Shown here in pieces: positions 6,023 through 13,127 of a stretch of DNA of 32,101 bases. Location of the stretch: positions 1 to 32,101 of the IMG/VR virus record IMGVR_UViG_3300044614_000191; one strand, 5' to 3'. Each line of letters starts with the position of its first letter. The stretch's first letter is position 1. The translations under genes and the position numbers were made by a program. The DNA is from a virus. Under the pieces are notes generated by a model. The model was not told the origin of the DNA and did no database searches. It saw nothing but the letters and a program-made list of their open reading frames with translations.

Positions 6023-6408
6023 AGGAGTACGTCAAAGCTTCCCGTTTCAACCCGTCCGTACCGTTTGATCTGTACAAAGTCTTGTTGAGGCGCAAGCAGG
6101 AATCAAAAAACGGGCGCGTCATGTACAAAGATCTTGTTAAGGAATGGGGCGTAGACCAGCAGTACATGGCTAACGCTGTATTCCGAGGGATAAAACAGTA
6201 CGACTACCGTATTTGGAAGGAGAGTCAAGGTGAAGATAGAAATCGAAGCCGACCTGCTGGAGGAGATAACAGCAGCCGAAATAAAACGGATGCTCGCCTC
6301 CTTGCAACAAGACTACAAACTCCGCAAGTCAGGGAAGTGGATGGCGATATTCGATACCGACAAAACCAAAGACTTAGCGGAACTGAAACGTCACATCGAG
6401 GCGTTTAA
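6019..6408 (+). CDS. Hypothetical protein, C-terminus doubtful (possible frameshift readthrough)
   Basis: The first about 73 residues look genuine: a basic N-terminus, a helix with FDLYKVLLRRKQES and a winged-helix-like segment (VMYKDLVKEWGVDQQYMANAVF). After about position 6230 the frame runs for another 58 codons through the next gene and becomes an Arg/Asn/Gln-rich sequence that looks like an out-of-frame shadow. Every other junction in this block is a 4-nt overlap, whereas this one overlaps by 179 nt. A 1-nt indel near 6220-6235, real or a sequencing error, could have removed a stop within GTGA (6230-6233). Confidence 0.6.
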   Translation: MKEYVKASRFNPSVPFDLYKVLLRRKQESKNGRVMYKDLVKEWGVDQQYMANAVFRGIKQYDYRIWKESQGEDRNRSRPAGGDNSSRNKTDARLLATRLQTPQVREVDGDIRYRQNQRLSGTETSHRGV

Positions 6409-6442
6409 ATTGGTTGGAAAGTATTACGGGGTGAAGGTATGA
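6230..6442 (+). CDS. Small protein (70 aa), GTG start
   Basis: GTG 6230 has a clear AAGGAGAG site at 6217-6224. The 70-residue product has an N-terminal acidic helix (IEIEADLLEEITAAEIKRML), a Lys-rich turn, a beta segment (WMAIFDTD) and a C-terminal helix containing FKLVGKYYGV. It looks like a compact alpha/beta protein and is the more credible reading of 6230-6408. An ATGA overlap links it to the next gene. No family recognised. Confidence 0.7.
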   Translation: MKIEIEADLLEEITAAEIKRMLASLQQDYKLRKSGKWMAIFDTDKTKDLAELKRHIEAFKLVGKYYGVKV

Positions 6443-6648
6443 AAACAATAGACGACGAGTCCCCACCGGGGGCATGGAAGGAGGAGATGAAAGCCGCGCC
6501 GTGGGGCTACGGGCAGACTCAGAACAAGAAGGTTGAGGATGCCCTAGCCAGTATGCGGTTACGTGGGTTGTGGCAGGAAGCCTCAATTTTATCCTTAGAA
6601 ATCACGACGTTACGAAGGGAAGTCGAGGCGTTGCGAGGCTCTAAGTAA
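6439..6648 (+). CDS. Small protein with C-terminal coiled coil (69 aa)
   Basis: The start overlaps the preceding stop (ATGA) and follows GGGGTGAAGG. The N-terminal third is Pro/Gly/Trp-rich (SPPGAWKEEMKAAPWGYG) and the rest helical, ending in a heptad-like segment (LEITTLRREVEALRG). Similar small phage proteins with 'ALRLRGLWQEA' patterns occur near replication genes in my recollection, without a function. A 16-nt gap follows before the acetyltransferase. Confidence 0.7.
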   Translation: MKTIDDESPPGAWKEEMKAAPWGYGQTQNKKVEDALASMRLRGLWQEASILSLEITTLRREVEALRGSK

Positions 6649-6664
6649 TGTAAAATCGTGATCT

Positions 6665-7090
6665 ATGAAGATCACTTACGGCCAAGTCGATGCTTCTGAT
6701 CCGGGGGTCAAGCGGCAACTGAAGGTGCTGCAAAAAGCCTGTCTCCCGGCGGATGACCTTTATTTCCCGGAAGATGGGGTGTGGTGGATGGCGTACCACA
6801 AGACTACCCCGGTAGGTTTTAGCTGCTTGTCGCCATCGCAGCAGATGGAGGATGGGATTTATTTAGGACGCTGCGGCGTGCTGAGTGCGTACAGGGGGTA
6901 TGGCATTCAGCGGCAGATGATACGGATACGAGTTCAGTGGGCGAGAAGGCATGGGTATAGATGGGCTGTGTCGGATACAACCGACAATATACCGAGTGCC
7001 AACAACCTGATCTCGTGTGGCTTCAGGCTCTACACCCCCAAAGTTTTGTACTCGTTCGCAAGAGCGTTGTACTGGCGTAAGAGGTTGTAG
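6665..7090 (+). CDS. GNAT-family N-acetyltransferase
   Basis: The 141-residue protein has the expected GNAT length and layout. A beta strand with CGVLSAYRGYGIQRQM contains the acetyl-CoA pyrophosphate loop (R-G-Y-G-I-Q), followed by a helix (IRIRVQWARRHG), a strand and the ANNLISCGF motif typical of the GNAT C-terminal part. Substrate unknown; phage GNATs may modify host proteins or small molecules. No good ribosome site precedes ATG 6665. TAAAAT (6651-6656) lies just upstream, so a leaderless or near-leaderless transcript is conceivable. Confidence 0.75.
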   Translation: MKITYGQVDASDPGVKRQLKVLQKACLPADDLYFPEDGVWWMAYHKTTPVGFSCLSPSQQMEDGIYLGRCGVLSAYRGYGIQRQMIRIRVQWARRHGYRWAVSDTTDNIPSANNLISCGFRLYTPKVLYSFARALYWRKRL

Positions 7091-7098
7091 GGGGTTCG

Positions 7099-7488
7099 AT
7101 GCCGTTCAAAGACGAGGCCGTACGTAAGGCCAAGCAGAAGCTGTACGCACGTAAGTGGTACGAAGGAAACAGACAAGAAGTTATTAGGAAAGCGAGAAAG
7201 GGCAGAGATAAAAACAGAACAGAGTGGGTCGCATACAAGTCGAAGCAGCGATGTAGTCATTGCCAAAAGAAACATCCGGCAATCATTGACTTTCATCATG
7301 TGATCAAAGAAGGTAAGCGATCTGTTAATTACTTGGCTGTCAGGCAGAGAAACATAGCCGAGGCGATCAAAGAGGCAGAGGAGAAGTGCATACCTCTGTG
7401 CTCGAACTGTCATCGAATACTGCACTGGGATTTAACACAGAAAGCAATGCGTAAAAGGAGAAAGAAGTGGATATCGACGGAGACATAA
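7099..7488 (+). CDS. HNH endonuclease
   Basis: The 129-residue protein has a basic helical N-terminus (residues 1-48) and an HNH domain. C52-SH-C55 and C101-SN-C104 form the structural zinc knuckles. H66-H67 in IDFHHV and H105 in CHRILH supply the HNH core. Such free-standing phage HNH enzymes can be homing endonucleases or packaging or host-DNA nickases; without a terminase nearby, homing or host DNA attack is more likely. The 3' end overlaps the next gene by 22 nt. Confidence 0.85.
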   Translation: MPFKDEAVRKAKQKLYARKWYEGNRQEVIRKARKGRDKNRTEWVAYKSKQRCSHCQKKHPAIIDFHHVIKEGKRSVNYLAVRQRNIAEAIKEAEEKCIPLCSNCHRILHWDLTQKAMRKRRKKWISTET

Positions 7489-7712
7489 TAGATTTAATTC
7501 GAGAACTACCGGCGCAAATGAACAGCCCCGAAGTTTCTGCGGAATTTAAATTCATGGTGGCAGGTGCAGTGCTCTGGCGTTGCGCCGACGAGATCAAATT
7601 TCTAAGGGCTGAGCTAGAGAAAGCAAGGAGTGGGGTAAGTGACAAGCGTCGTAAGGGTAAGAAAGTGCACGAACTGCAAGAACACTTTCGCAAATCCGGA
7701 ATCCTTGCGTAG
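7467..7712 (+). CDS. Small helical protein (81 aa), GTG start
   Basis: GTG 7467 follows AAAAGGAGAAAG. The product has an acidic N-terminus (MDIDGDIIDLIRELPAQM), a hydrophobic helix (FKFMVAGAVLWRCADEIKFL) that is probably not a full membrane span, then a basic tail (KRRKGKKVHELQEHFRKS). The last 74 nt overlap in another frame with a convincing zinc-finger gene at 7639. The basic tail may be real or may be tolerated non-homologous sequence. Function unknown. Confidence 0.65.
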   Translation: MDIDGDIIDLIRELPAQMNSPEVSAEFKFMVAGAVLWRCADEIKFLRAELEKARSGVSDKRRKGKKVHELQEHFRKSGILA

Positions 7713-7818
7713 GCATAAGTGTTTCGGAAGCTGCCGTAGCCACGAGGCTTTACGAGCAGCCGGGTTTGTCGAGACCCCCAAAGGGTGGCTGTGCACTAAA
7801 TTCACTAGGTCGATATGA
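7639..7818 (+). CDS. Small C2HC zinc-finger protein (59 aa), GTG start
   Basis: In the frame starting at GTG 7639 (after AAGGAGTGGGG) the peptide reads KCTNCKNTFANPESLRRHKC at residues 9-28. It is a classic finger pattern: C10-x2-C13-x3-F17-x5-L23-x2-H26-x-C28. C32, H35 and C52 follow, with the segment EALRAAGFVETPKGWLC. The TGA stop overlaps the polymerase ATG (ATGA), the standard junction in this operon, which strongly supports it. It fills the otherwise empty stretch 7713-7814. Probable role: small DNA- or protein-binding partner of replication (inferred). Confidence 0.75.
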   Translation: MTSVVRVRKCTNCKNTFANPESLRRHKCFGSCRSHEALRAAGFVETPKGWLCTKFTRSI

Positions 7819-9668
7819 GTATCATCACGTTAGATTTCGAGACGTACTATTCCAAAGAGTTTAGTCTGACTAAGTTCACGACCGAGGAGTACATCCGAGA
7901 CAAGCAATTTGAAGTCATCGGTGTAGCGGTCAAGGTGGATGACGACGAGACCGTGTGGTTTAGCGGTACTCATGACGAGACCAAGGCGTGGCTTAATCAG
8001 TTTGATTGGGAACATTCCGCCATGCTCTGTCATAACACCCTGTTCGACGGGGCGATCCTCGCATGGGTCTTTGATTTAAATCCCGCGTTTTATATGGACA
8101 CGCTCTGCATGGCGCGGGCGATACATGGCGTAGATGCAGGTGGCTCCCTCGCTGCACTCGTCAAACGATACAACTTGGGGGAGAAAGGTACGGAGGTGGT
8201 CAATGCATTGGGTAAGAAAAGGTTGGATTTTGATGGTGGAGATCTTGATCGCTATGCTGGTTATTGCCGCAACGATGTTGATCTTACCTATCATCTTTTT
8301 AATAAACTTGCTACGCGATTCCCGGGAGAAGAGCTTGAGCTAATCGACATGACGCTGCGGATGTTCATTCATCCCACGTTGATGATCGACGATGGACTGT
8401 TGGCCGGGCGACTGGAGGACATCCGAAGAGAGAAGACCGAACTGCTGAACGGATTGAAAGAGACACTGAAAGCGAACGACGAGGAAGAAGTACGCAAGAA
8501 ACTCTGCAGCAATCCGCAGTTCGCCAAGGTTCTCAAGGAGTTTGGAGTCGAGCCGCCCACCAAGACAAGTCCTACGACTGGCAAGCAGACCTTTGCTTTT
8601 GCCAAGAACGACGAAGGGTTTATCGCACTGCAGGAGCATGAAGATCCTGTGATCCAGCAACTCTGCGCGGTGCGTCTGGGTACTAAATCAACACTGGAGG
8701 AAAGCAGAATTGAACGCTTTATTCGTATTCGTGGTAGGAACCGTGGTCGGCTACCTATTCCGCTCAAGTATTACGGTGCTCATACGGGCCGTTGGTCAGG
8801 CATGGACTCCGTCAACCTACAAAACCTTCCATCACGAGATAAGAAAAAGAAGACACTCAAGAATTCGGTGGTCGCTCCGCCCGGTCATGTCGTTATCAAC
8901 AGCGACTCCTCGCAAATCGAAGCCCGAGTCCTTGCTTGGTTGGCCGGGCAAGATGATGTAGTTGAGCAGTTCCGCCGGGGCGAGGATGTGTATTCGATCT
9001 TTGCATCGAAGGTCTACGGCAGGTCGATCAGTAAGGCTGATCCGGTCGAGCGATTTGTCGGTAAGACCTGCGTCCTCGGCCTCGGTTACGGCACGGGCTC
9101 CAAGAAACTCCAGCACACCCTGAAGACGCAGCCTCCCGGGGCTGATTTGTCCGAGGATGAATGCAAGCGCATCGTCAACGTGTACCGGCAGCAGAACGAC
9201 AAGATCCCGAAGCTCTGGGAAGAGTGTGATCATGCTTTAAATGCGTTGATGCAGGGAGTGCGGAGTAGTTTCACTCTGGGTCATGGTGGAGCACTCTGGA
9301 TCACACCAGACGGTATTGGACTACCGAACCACCTGCACATTCGCTACAACAACCTACGCATCGAGAACAGTAAACCCATCTACGATTCACGCAAAGGTCC
9401 AGTGAACATCTGGGGCGGAGCGATGGTCGAGAACGTAGTGCAGGCTCTAGCTCGTATCATCGTGGGTCAACAGATGTTAAAGATCCGGGAAAAATATCGC
9501 CCGGTCTTGACCGTGCATGACGCCGCTGTGATCGTAGTGCCGGAGGGAGAGGTCAAGGAAGCTCTTGATTTTGTAACTAAAGTTATGTCTACTCCTCCTG
9601 ATTGGTGTCCTGATTTGCCCGTCGCTTGCGAAGCGAAGTGGGGTGAGTCTTACGGGAGTTGCGGATGA
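7815..9668 (+). CDS. polA: DNA polymerase, family A, with 3'-5' exonuclease
   Basis: The 617-residue protein replicates DNA. The exonuclease (about 1-165) shows Exo I LDFETYY (D7, E9), Exo II HNTLFDGA (H73-D78) and Exo III Y150-x3-D154. The polymerase shows TGRWSG-NLQNLPS, motif A SDSSQIEAR (D364, E369, R371), motif B R413-x3-K417-x3-L421-x3-Y425 and motif C VHDA (H568, D569). The position equal to E. coli Pol I Phe762 is Leu421, and the Glu after the motif C Asp is Ala. It is shorter than E. coli Pol I and lacks the 5' nuclease, as in many phages. Confidence 0.95.
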   Translation: MSIITLDFETYYSKEFSLTKFTTEEYIRDKQFEVIGVAVKVDDDETVWFSGTHDETKAWLNQFDWEHSAMLCHNTLFDGAILAWVFDLNPAFYMDTLCMARAIHGVDAGGSLAALVKRYNLGEKGTEVVNALGKKRLDFDGGDLDRYAGYCRNDVDLTYHLFNKLATRFPGEELELIDMTLRMFIHPTLMIDDGLLAGRLEDIRREKTELLNGLKETLKANDEEEVRKKLCSNPQFAKVLKEFGVEPPTKTSPTTGKQTFAFAKNDEGFIALQEHEDPVIQQLCAVRLGTKSTLEESRIERFIRIRGRNRGRLPIPLKYYGAHTGRWSGMDSVNLQNLPSRDKKKKTLKNSVVAPPGHVVINSDSSQIEARVLAWLAGQDDVVEQFRRGEDVYSIFASKVYGRSISKADPVERFVGKTCVLGLGYGTGSKKLQHTLKTQPPGADLSEDECKRIVNVYRQQNDKIPKLWEECDHALNALMQGVRSSFTLGHGGALWITPDGIGLPNHLHIRYNNLRIENSKPIYDSRKGPVNIWGGAMVENVVQALARIIVGQQMLKIREKYRPVLTVHDAAVIVVPEGEVKEALDFVTKVMSTPPDWCPDLPVACEAKWGESYGSCG

Positions 9669-10318
9669 TCAAGTGGAGCTACAGTGGCCTGAAGGACTAC
9701 ACGAACTGCCCCCGGCAGTACTACGAAGTCAAGGTCGCAAAGAATTTTATTAAGAAGCCGACGCAGCAGATGCTGTACGGCTCCGCAGTCCATAAGGCTT
9801 TGGAAGATTACGTCGGAGAGAGCAAGCCGCTGGCGAAGAACTATGAGCGGTATCAGCCCATGCTGGACGCTCTGCTGGAGATCGAAGGTGAACGGTTTCC
9901 AGAATACCGCATGGCACTCAACACGGATCTACAACCCTGCTCGTTTGGCGGCGCGGACTACTGGGTCAGAGGCATCGTTGACTTGCTGATCGTCAATGAC
10001 GACACGGCACACATCGTAGACTACAAGACAGGTAGCGCGAAGTATCCGGATGTGAAGCAGTTAAAGCTGATGTCGCTTATGACATACGCCCACTTCCCGG
10101 AAGTTCAGCACATCAAAGCAGGCCTGTTGTTTGTAGCCCACAACACGTTCATCGACGAGACTTACCATCGCGATGACTCCGAATATTTATGGAAGGATTT
10201 CCTTCCTGATCTTGAACGACTAAAGTTGTCCCATGAGTCAGACAAGTGGCCTGAGAATCCAACCCCGTTGTGCGGCTGGTGCCCGGTGACTACCTGTCAA
10301 TTCCAGAAAGTGAGGTAG
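9665..10318 (+). CDS. PD-(D/E)XK nuclease, RecB/Cas4-like with four cysteines
   Basis: The 217-residue protein starts at ATG 9665, overlapping the polymerase stop (ATGA) with GGGAG upstream. TTG 9659 is less likely. The nuclease core is visible: GSAVHKALE (motif with H), D106 in GIVDLL and D119-Y-K121 in VDYKTG. C15 near the N-terminus plus C203-x2-C206-x4-C211 near the C-terminus match the spaced four-cysteine iron-sulphur signature of AddB/Cas4-type nucleases. It probably trims DNA ends in recombination-dependent replication. It is not linked to any CRISPR locus here. Confidence 0.85.
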   Translation: MIKWSYSGLKDYTNCPRQYYEVKVAKNFIKKPTQQMLYGSAVHKALEDYVGESKPLAKNYERYQPMLDALLEIEGERFPEYRMALNTDLQPCSFGGADYWVRGIVDLLIVNDDTAHIVDYKTGSAKYPDVKQLKLMSLMTYAHFPEVQHIKAGLLFVAHNTFIDETYHRDDSEYLWKDFLPDLERLKLSHESDKWPENPTPLCGWCPVTTCQFQKVR

Positions 10319-10321
10319 CAA

Positions 10322-10675
10322 ATGAACTCAGATGAAATTGACCCACTACTGTCGTGGGAATTGGAAGTTAAGCGACTCAGAAAAGAGTTAAAAAAGAAAG
10401 CTGATCGGATAAAGAAGTTTAAGACTGGTGAAGAATATCGTGACATGTATGATGATATCAGCGAGCAACGAAAAATTATTCGCCGCCATCTTGACCGGAT
10501 TAATTCTCTGAGACACGAGATAATTGTCGGTAAAGAGAAGTACGCGAGACTGGAAGCCACACATAAAAAGCTGCAAGAAAAGTTTGAAGCTAACTTTGGA
10601 TTTCATCAATACTTGAGAGATGCCTTGAGCCAGACTGCGAATTTAATGGAGAACCACGATGCCGTACGTCAATAA
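10322..10675 (+). CDS. Coiled-coil protein (117 aa)
   Basis: ATG 10322 follows GTGAGGTAG and lies 3 nt after the nuclease stop. From residue 12 to about 95 the protein is highly charged with regularly spaced Leu/Ile/Met, typical of a long coiled coil (KRLRKELKKKADRIKKF, IIRRHLDRINSLRHEII). Its DNA is visibly richer in A and T than that of the polymerase and nuclease genes beside it, with many AAA and ATT codons, which may indicate a different origin. A scaffold or oligomerisation role is possible; no family recognised. Confidence 0.7.
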   Translation: MNSDEIDPLLSWELEVKRLRKELKKKADRIKKFKTGEEYRDMYDDISEQRKIIRRHLDRINSLRHEIIVGKEKYARLEATHKKLQEKFEANFGFHQYLRDALSQTANLMENHDAVRQ

Positions 10676-10940
10676 ACCCCGTCCTTACAAGAAGGAATAC
10701 CAACAGCAGAAGGCTCGCAAGGAACATGCAGATCGCATGGAGCGTCAACGCGCTCGCCGTACTGTGGATAAGAACGGAAAAGACTTAAACGGTAACGGGA
10801 AAGCAGATCGGCGGGAGGGCAAGGACATTGCCCACAAGAAAGCCCTGTCGAAAGGCGGAACGAATAAGGATGGTTACACCATTCAGTCTCCTCGCCGCAA
10901 CCGCTCATTTAAACGCACATCTAGCGGGGCGATGAAGTAA
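10659..10940 (+). CDS. Small basic HNH-like protein with EF-hand-like loop
   Basis: The 93-residue protein is strongly basic. Residues near 45-60 contain DLNGNGKADRRE, matching an EF-hand/dockerin-type calcium loop (D1, N3, N5, G6, D9, E12). They are followed by KDIAHKKALSKGGTNKDG and NRSFKR, reminiscent of the HNH pattern 'DH-x-PLSxGG...N'. The first HNH Asp-His is Ala-His here, so catalysis may be lost or moved. ATG 10659 overlaps the previous gene by 17 nt, with GGAG 8 nt before. A DNA-binding or nicking role is inferred. Confidence 0.65.
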   Translation: MPYVNKPRPYKKEYQQQKARKEHADRMERQRARRTVDKNGKDLNGNGKADRREGKDIAHKKALSKGGTNKDGYTIQSPRRNRSFKRTSSGAMK

Positions 10941-11096
10941 TTCCCCACAAGGCATGAGTGTGGAGGAATGGGGCGTTTACCCACTTCCGCCCTAGTGGTC
11001 CGACATTACCGCTATAACCATGCCTGTTAGTGACGGCCCTGCTTTATTGCTTTTCCGGGTCGTGCGCTAACCGACTGGCCCCCGTAAGGGGCTTTT
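10941..11096 (+). ncRNA. Hairpin-rich intergenic RNA candidate
   Basis: This 156-nt gap folds by eye into four hairpins. H1 (10941-10968) has 9 pairs with one bulge. H2 (10981-10998) has 5 pairs. H3 pairs 11026-11039 with 11057-11071 over 14 pairs, including two G-U, with a single bulged G at 11064. H4 (11078-11092) is a terminator-like stem. It could be a leader that controls the downstream helicase, a processed mRNA element or an independent small RNA. No known family was recognised, and there is no tRNA signature. Confidence 0.45.
11078..11096 (+). terminator. Rho-independent terminator-like hairpin before SNF2 gene
   Basis: GCCCC (11078-11082) pairs with GGGGC (11088-11092) around CGTAA, followed by TTTT (11093-11096). 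The helicase ATG lies only 4 nt further, so AAGGGG in the 3' arm may also serve as its ribosome site. If so, the hairpin could gate both transcription and translation of the helicase. Confidence 0.55.
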
Positions 11097-11100
11097 AGTA

Positions 11101-12702
11101 ATGGATACAGTTATGAATATAGTAGACAACACAGCCATTCAGATGACCGTCCCCGCTGTCATAGGGGCACAGATTCTCCAAAACATTCAGAAGAGTCACG
11201 CGCTCAAGATCCAGTCTGAGACTCATGACGTACTGATCAACTGGGACTACGACGAAGCAGTTGACTTAGCGATGATGCTGGATGAGCACCAACCAAACCC
11301 AGATATCCCGCAGATTCCGTCGCCCATGCTGCGGGACTACAACTGGCCCGGTATCTTCAAGCCATTCGAGCACCAGAAGGTAACAGCTTCTTTCCTGAGC
11401 CTACGCCCCCGGGCTTTCTGCTTTAACGAAGCAGGTACAGGCAAGACCTCCGCCGCAATTTGGGCTGCGGACTATTTGATGAACCTAGGGGTTATAAAGA
11501 ACGTGCTTGTCATCTGTCCGCTCTCGATCATGCAGTCAGCGTGGCAAGCCGATATCTTTAAGACAGCGATGCACCGTACCTGCGGTGTCGCCCACGGCTC
11601 CCAAGACAAACGCAAGAAGATTATTCGTGGTGGTTACGACTTTACGGTCATTAACTTTGATGGCGTCAACATCATGGCGGATGAGATTACTGCCGCTGGA
11701 TTTGATCTGATCGTCATCGATGAGGCCAACGCCTATAAATCCACTTCAACTCGAAGATGGAAGACGCTGGCGAAGTTGATCAAGCCGTCTACCCGACTCT
11801 GGATGATGACCGGCACACCGGCCTCGCAGTCCCCTGTCGATGCGTTCGGGTTAGCTAAGTTGATTAGTCCATACCGAGTCCCGAAGTTCACGACAGCATG
11901 GCGCGACAAAGTCATGTACCAAGTGACACGATTTAAATGGATACCAAAACCCACATCGCAAATAGATGTGTACAACGCTCTGCAACCTGCTATTCGCTAT
12001 ACGAAGGCCGAGTGCCTTGACTTACCGGATGTGACGTACCAGACCCGCGAGATTCCTCTTAGCACTCAAGTGCAGATCTATTACAAAAAGCTCAAGAATC
12101 AAATGCTTATCGAAGCGGCTGGAGAACAAGTCAGCGCGGTCAATGCGGCGGCTAGCCTTAACAAACTACTTCAGATTTCAGGCGGTGCTGTATATACCGA
12201 CAGCCGTGACGTAGTTGAGTTCGATATCTCTCCACGTTTAAACGCACTGTCAGAAGTACTGGACGAAACCGTAAATAAAGTTGTAGTATTTGTCCCCTTC
12301 ACGCATACTATTACGGTGGTATCCGAGTACTTGGAAAAGCAGGGAATTACGAACGACATCATTCAGGGTTCAGTCAGTGCTACGCAGCGCACTAACATCA
12401 TCAGCAGGTTTCAAACTTCCGATAAACCCCGAGTCCTAGTAATCCAGCCCCAAGCCGCATCGCACGGTATTACTTTGACCGCAGCAGATACGGTAGTGTT
12501 CTGGTCCCCCGTGATGTCAGTAGAGACGTACCTGCAATGTATTGCTCGTATTGACCGTGTTGGACAAAAGAACAGCATGACCGTCGTACACCTGCAAGGC
12601 TCAGAGGTCGAGCGGAAGATGTACCAGATGCTGCAAGGTAAGGTGGACAGTCACCAGAAATTAGTTGACTTGTACAAACAGGAGATGGAAAGCAATGAGT
12701 GA
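11101..12702 (+). CDS. SNF2-family DEAD/DEAH-like helicase
   Basis: The 533-residue protein is a superfamily 2 ATPase. Walker A is AGTGKTS (residues 111-117, K115). Walker B is VIDEAN (D207, E208; DEAN instead of DEAH). Motif III is MMTGTPAS, and motif VI QCIARIDRVGQ has R483 and R486. Helicase C begins near residue 370. SNF2-type phage helicases probably remodel or unwind DNA in replication and recombination. ATG 11101 is followed by a second in-frame ATG at 11113; the first is 4 nt after a terminator-like hairpin, so start choice is uncertain. Confidence 0.9.
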   Translation: MDTVMNIVDNTAIQMTVPAVIGAQILQNIQKSHALKIQSETHDVLINWDYDEAVDLAMMLDEHQPNPDIPQIPSPMLRDYNWPGIFKPFEHQKVTASFLSLRPRAFCFNEAGTGKTSAAIWAADYLMNLGVIKNVLVICPLSIMQSAWQADIFKTAMHRTCGVAHGSQDKRKKIIRGGYDFTVINFDGVNIMADEITAAGFDLIVIDEANAYKSTSTRRWKTLAKLIKPSTRLWMMTGTPASQSPVDAFGLAKLISPYRVPKFTTAWRDKVMYQVTRFKWIPKPTSQIDVYNALQPAIRYTKAECLDLPDVTYQTREIPLSTQVQIYYKKLKNQMLIEAAGEQVSAVNAAASLNKLLQISGGAVYTDSRDVVEFDISPRLNALSEVLDETVNKVVVFVPFTHTITVVSEYLEKQGITNDIIQGSVSATQRTNIISRFQTSDKPRVLVIQPQAASHGITLTAADTVVFWSPVMSVETYLQCIARIDRVGQKNSMTVVHLQGSEVERKMYQMLQGKVDSHQKLVDLYKQEMESNE

Positions 12703-13105
12703 CGTTAATTTAGACGAGTTAGTGAGTGCATTCATCTCGCTCCGTAACGAGCGGGCGAAGCTTAAGGATGAGTACGACGAGAAAGACAACGCGCTGAAGC
12801 AAGACATGGACAGGCTTGAAATGGCAATGCTCGAAGTCTGCAATGGCGTCGGTGCTAGTAGCATCAAGACTTCTCACGGCACGGTCATTCGTAGGCTCAA
12901 CGAGCGGTTTTACTGCACCGACTGGGATAACTTTGGCAAGTTTGTGCTAGAGAACGAGGCGGTGGCGTTATTAGAACGTAGGATTCATCAGGGCAACTTC
13001 AAGCAATACATATCTGAAAACGAGGCAGATGGGTTGCCGCCCGGTGTTAGCGTGATGCGCGAGTATGGCGTCACGGTTCGTAAATCAACCTCGGCAGATC
13101 AGTAA
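12695..13105 (+). CDS. Conserved phage protein of the recombination region
   Basis: ATG 12695 overlaps the helicase stop by 8 nt and has GGAGATGG upstream; an earlier in-frame ATG at 12665 is unlikely. The 136-residue protein has an N-terminal coiled coil (about residues 10-45, including KLKDEYDEKDNALKQDMDRL), then a compact domain with RLNERFYCTDWDNFGKFV, LLERRIHQGNFKQYI and GLPPGVSVMREYGVTVRK. I recall this C-terminal pattern in many phages beside ssDNA-binding or recombination genes. Its biochemical role is unknown. Confidence 0.75.
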   Translation: MSDVNLDELVSAFISLRNERAKLKDEYDEKDNALKQDMDRLEMAMLEVCNGVGASSIKTSHGTVIRRLNERFYCTDWDNFGKFVLENEAVALLERRIHQGNFKQYISENEADGLPPGVSVMREYGVTVRKSTSADQ

Positions 13106-13127
13106 TAATTTAGTTAGGAGTTCAGTC

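Noticed and set aside
10954-11070. Three tiny open frames (13-20 codons) in the intergenic RNA region, candidates for leader peptides
   Set aside because: None has a well-spaced ribosome site or conserved features; hairpin pairing explains the region better.
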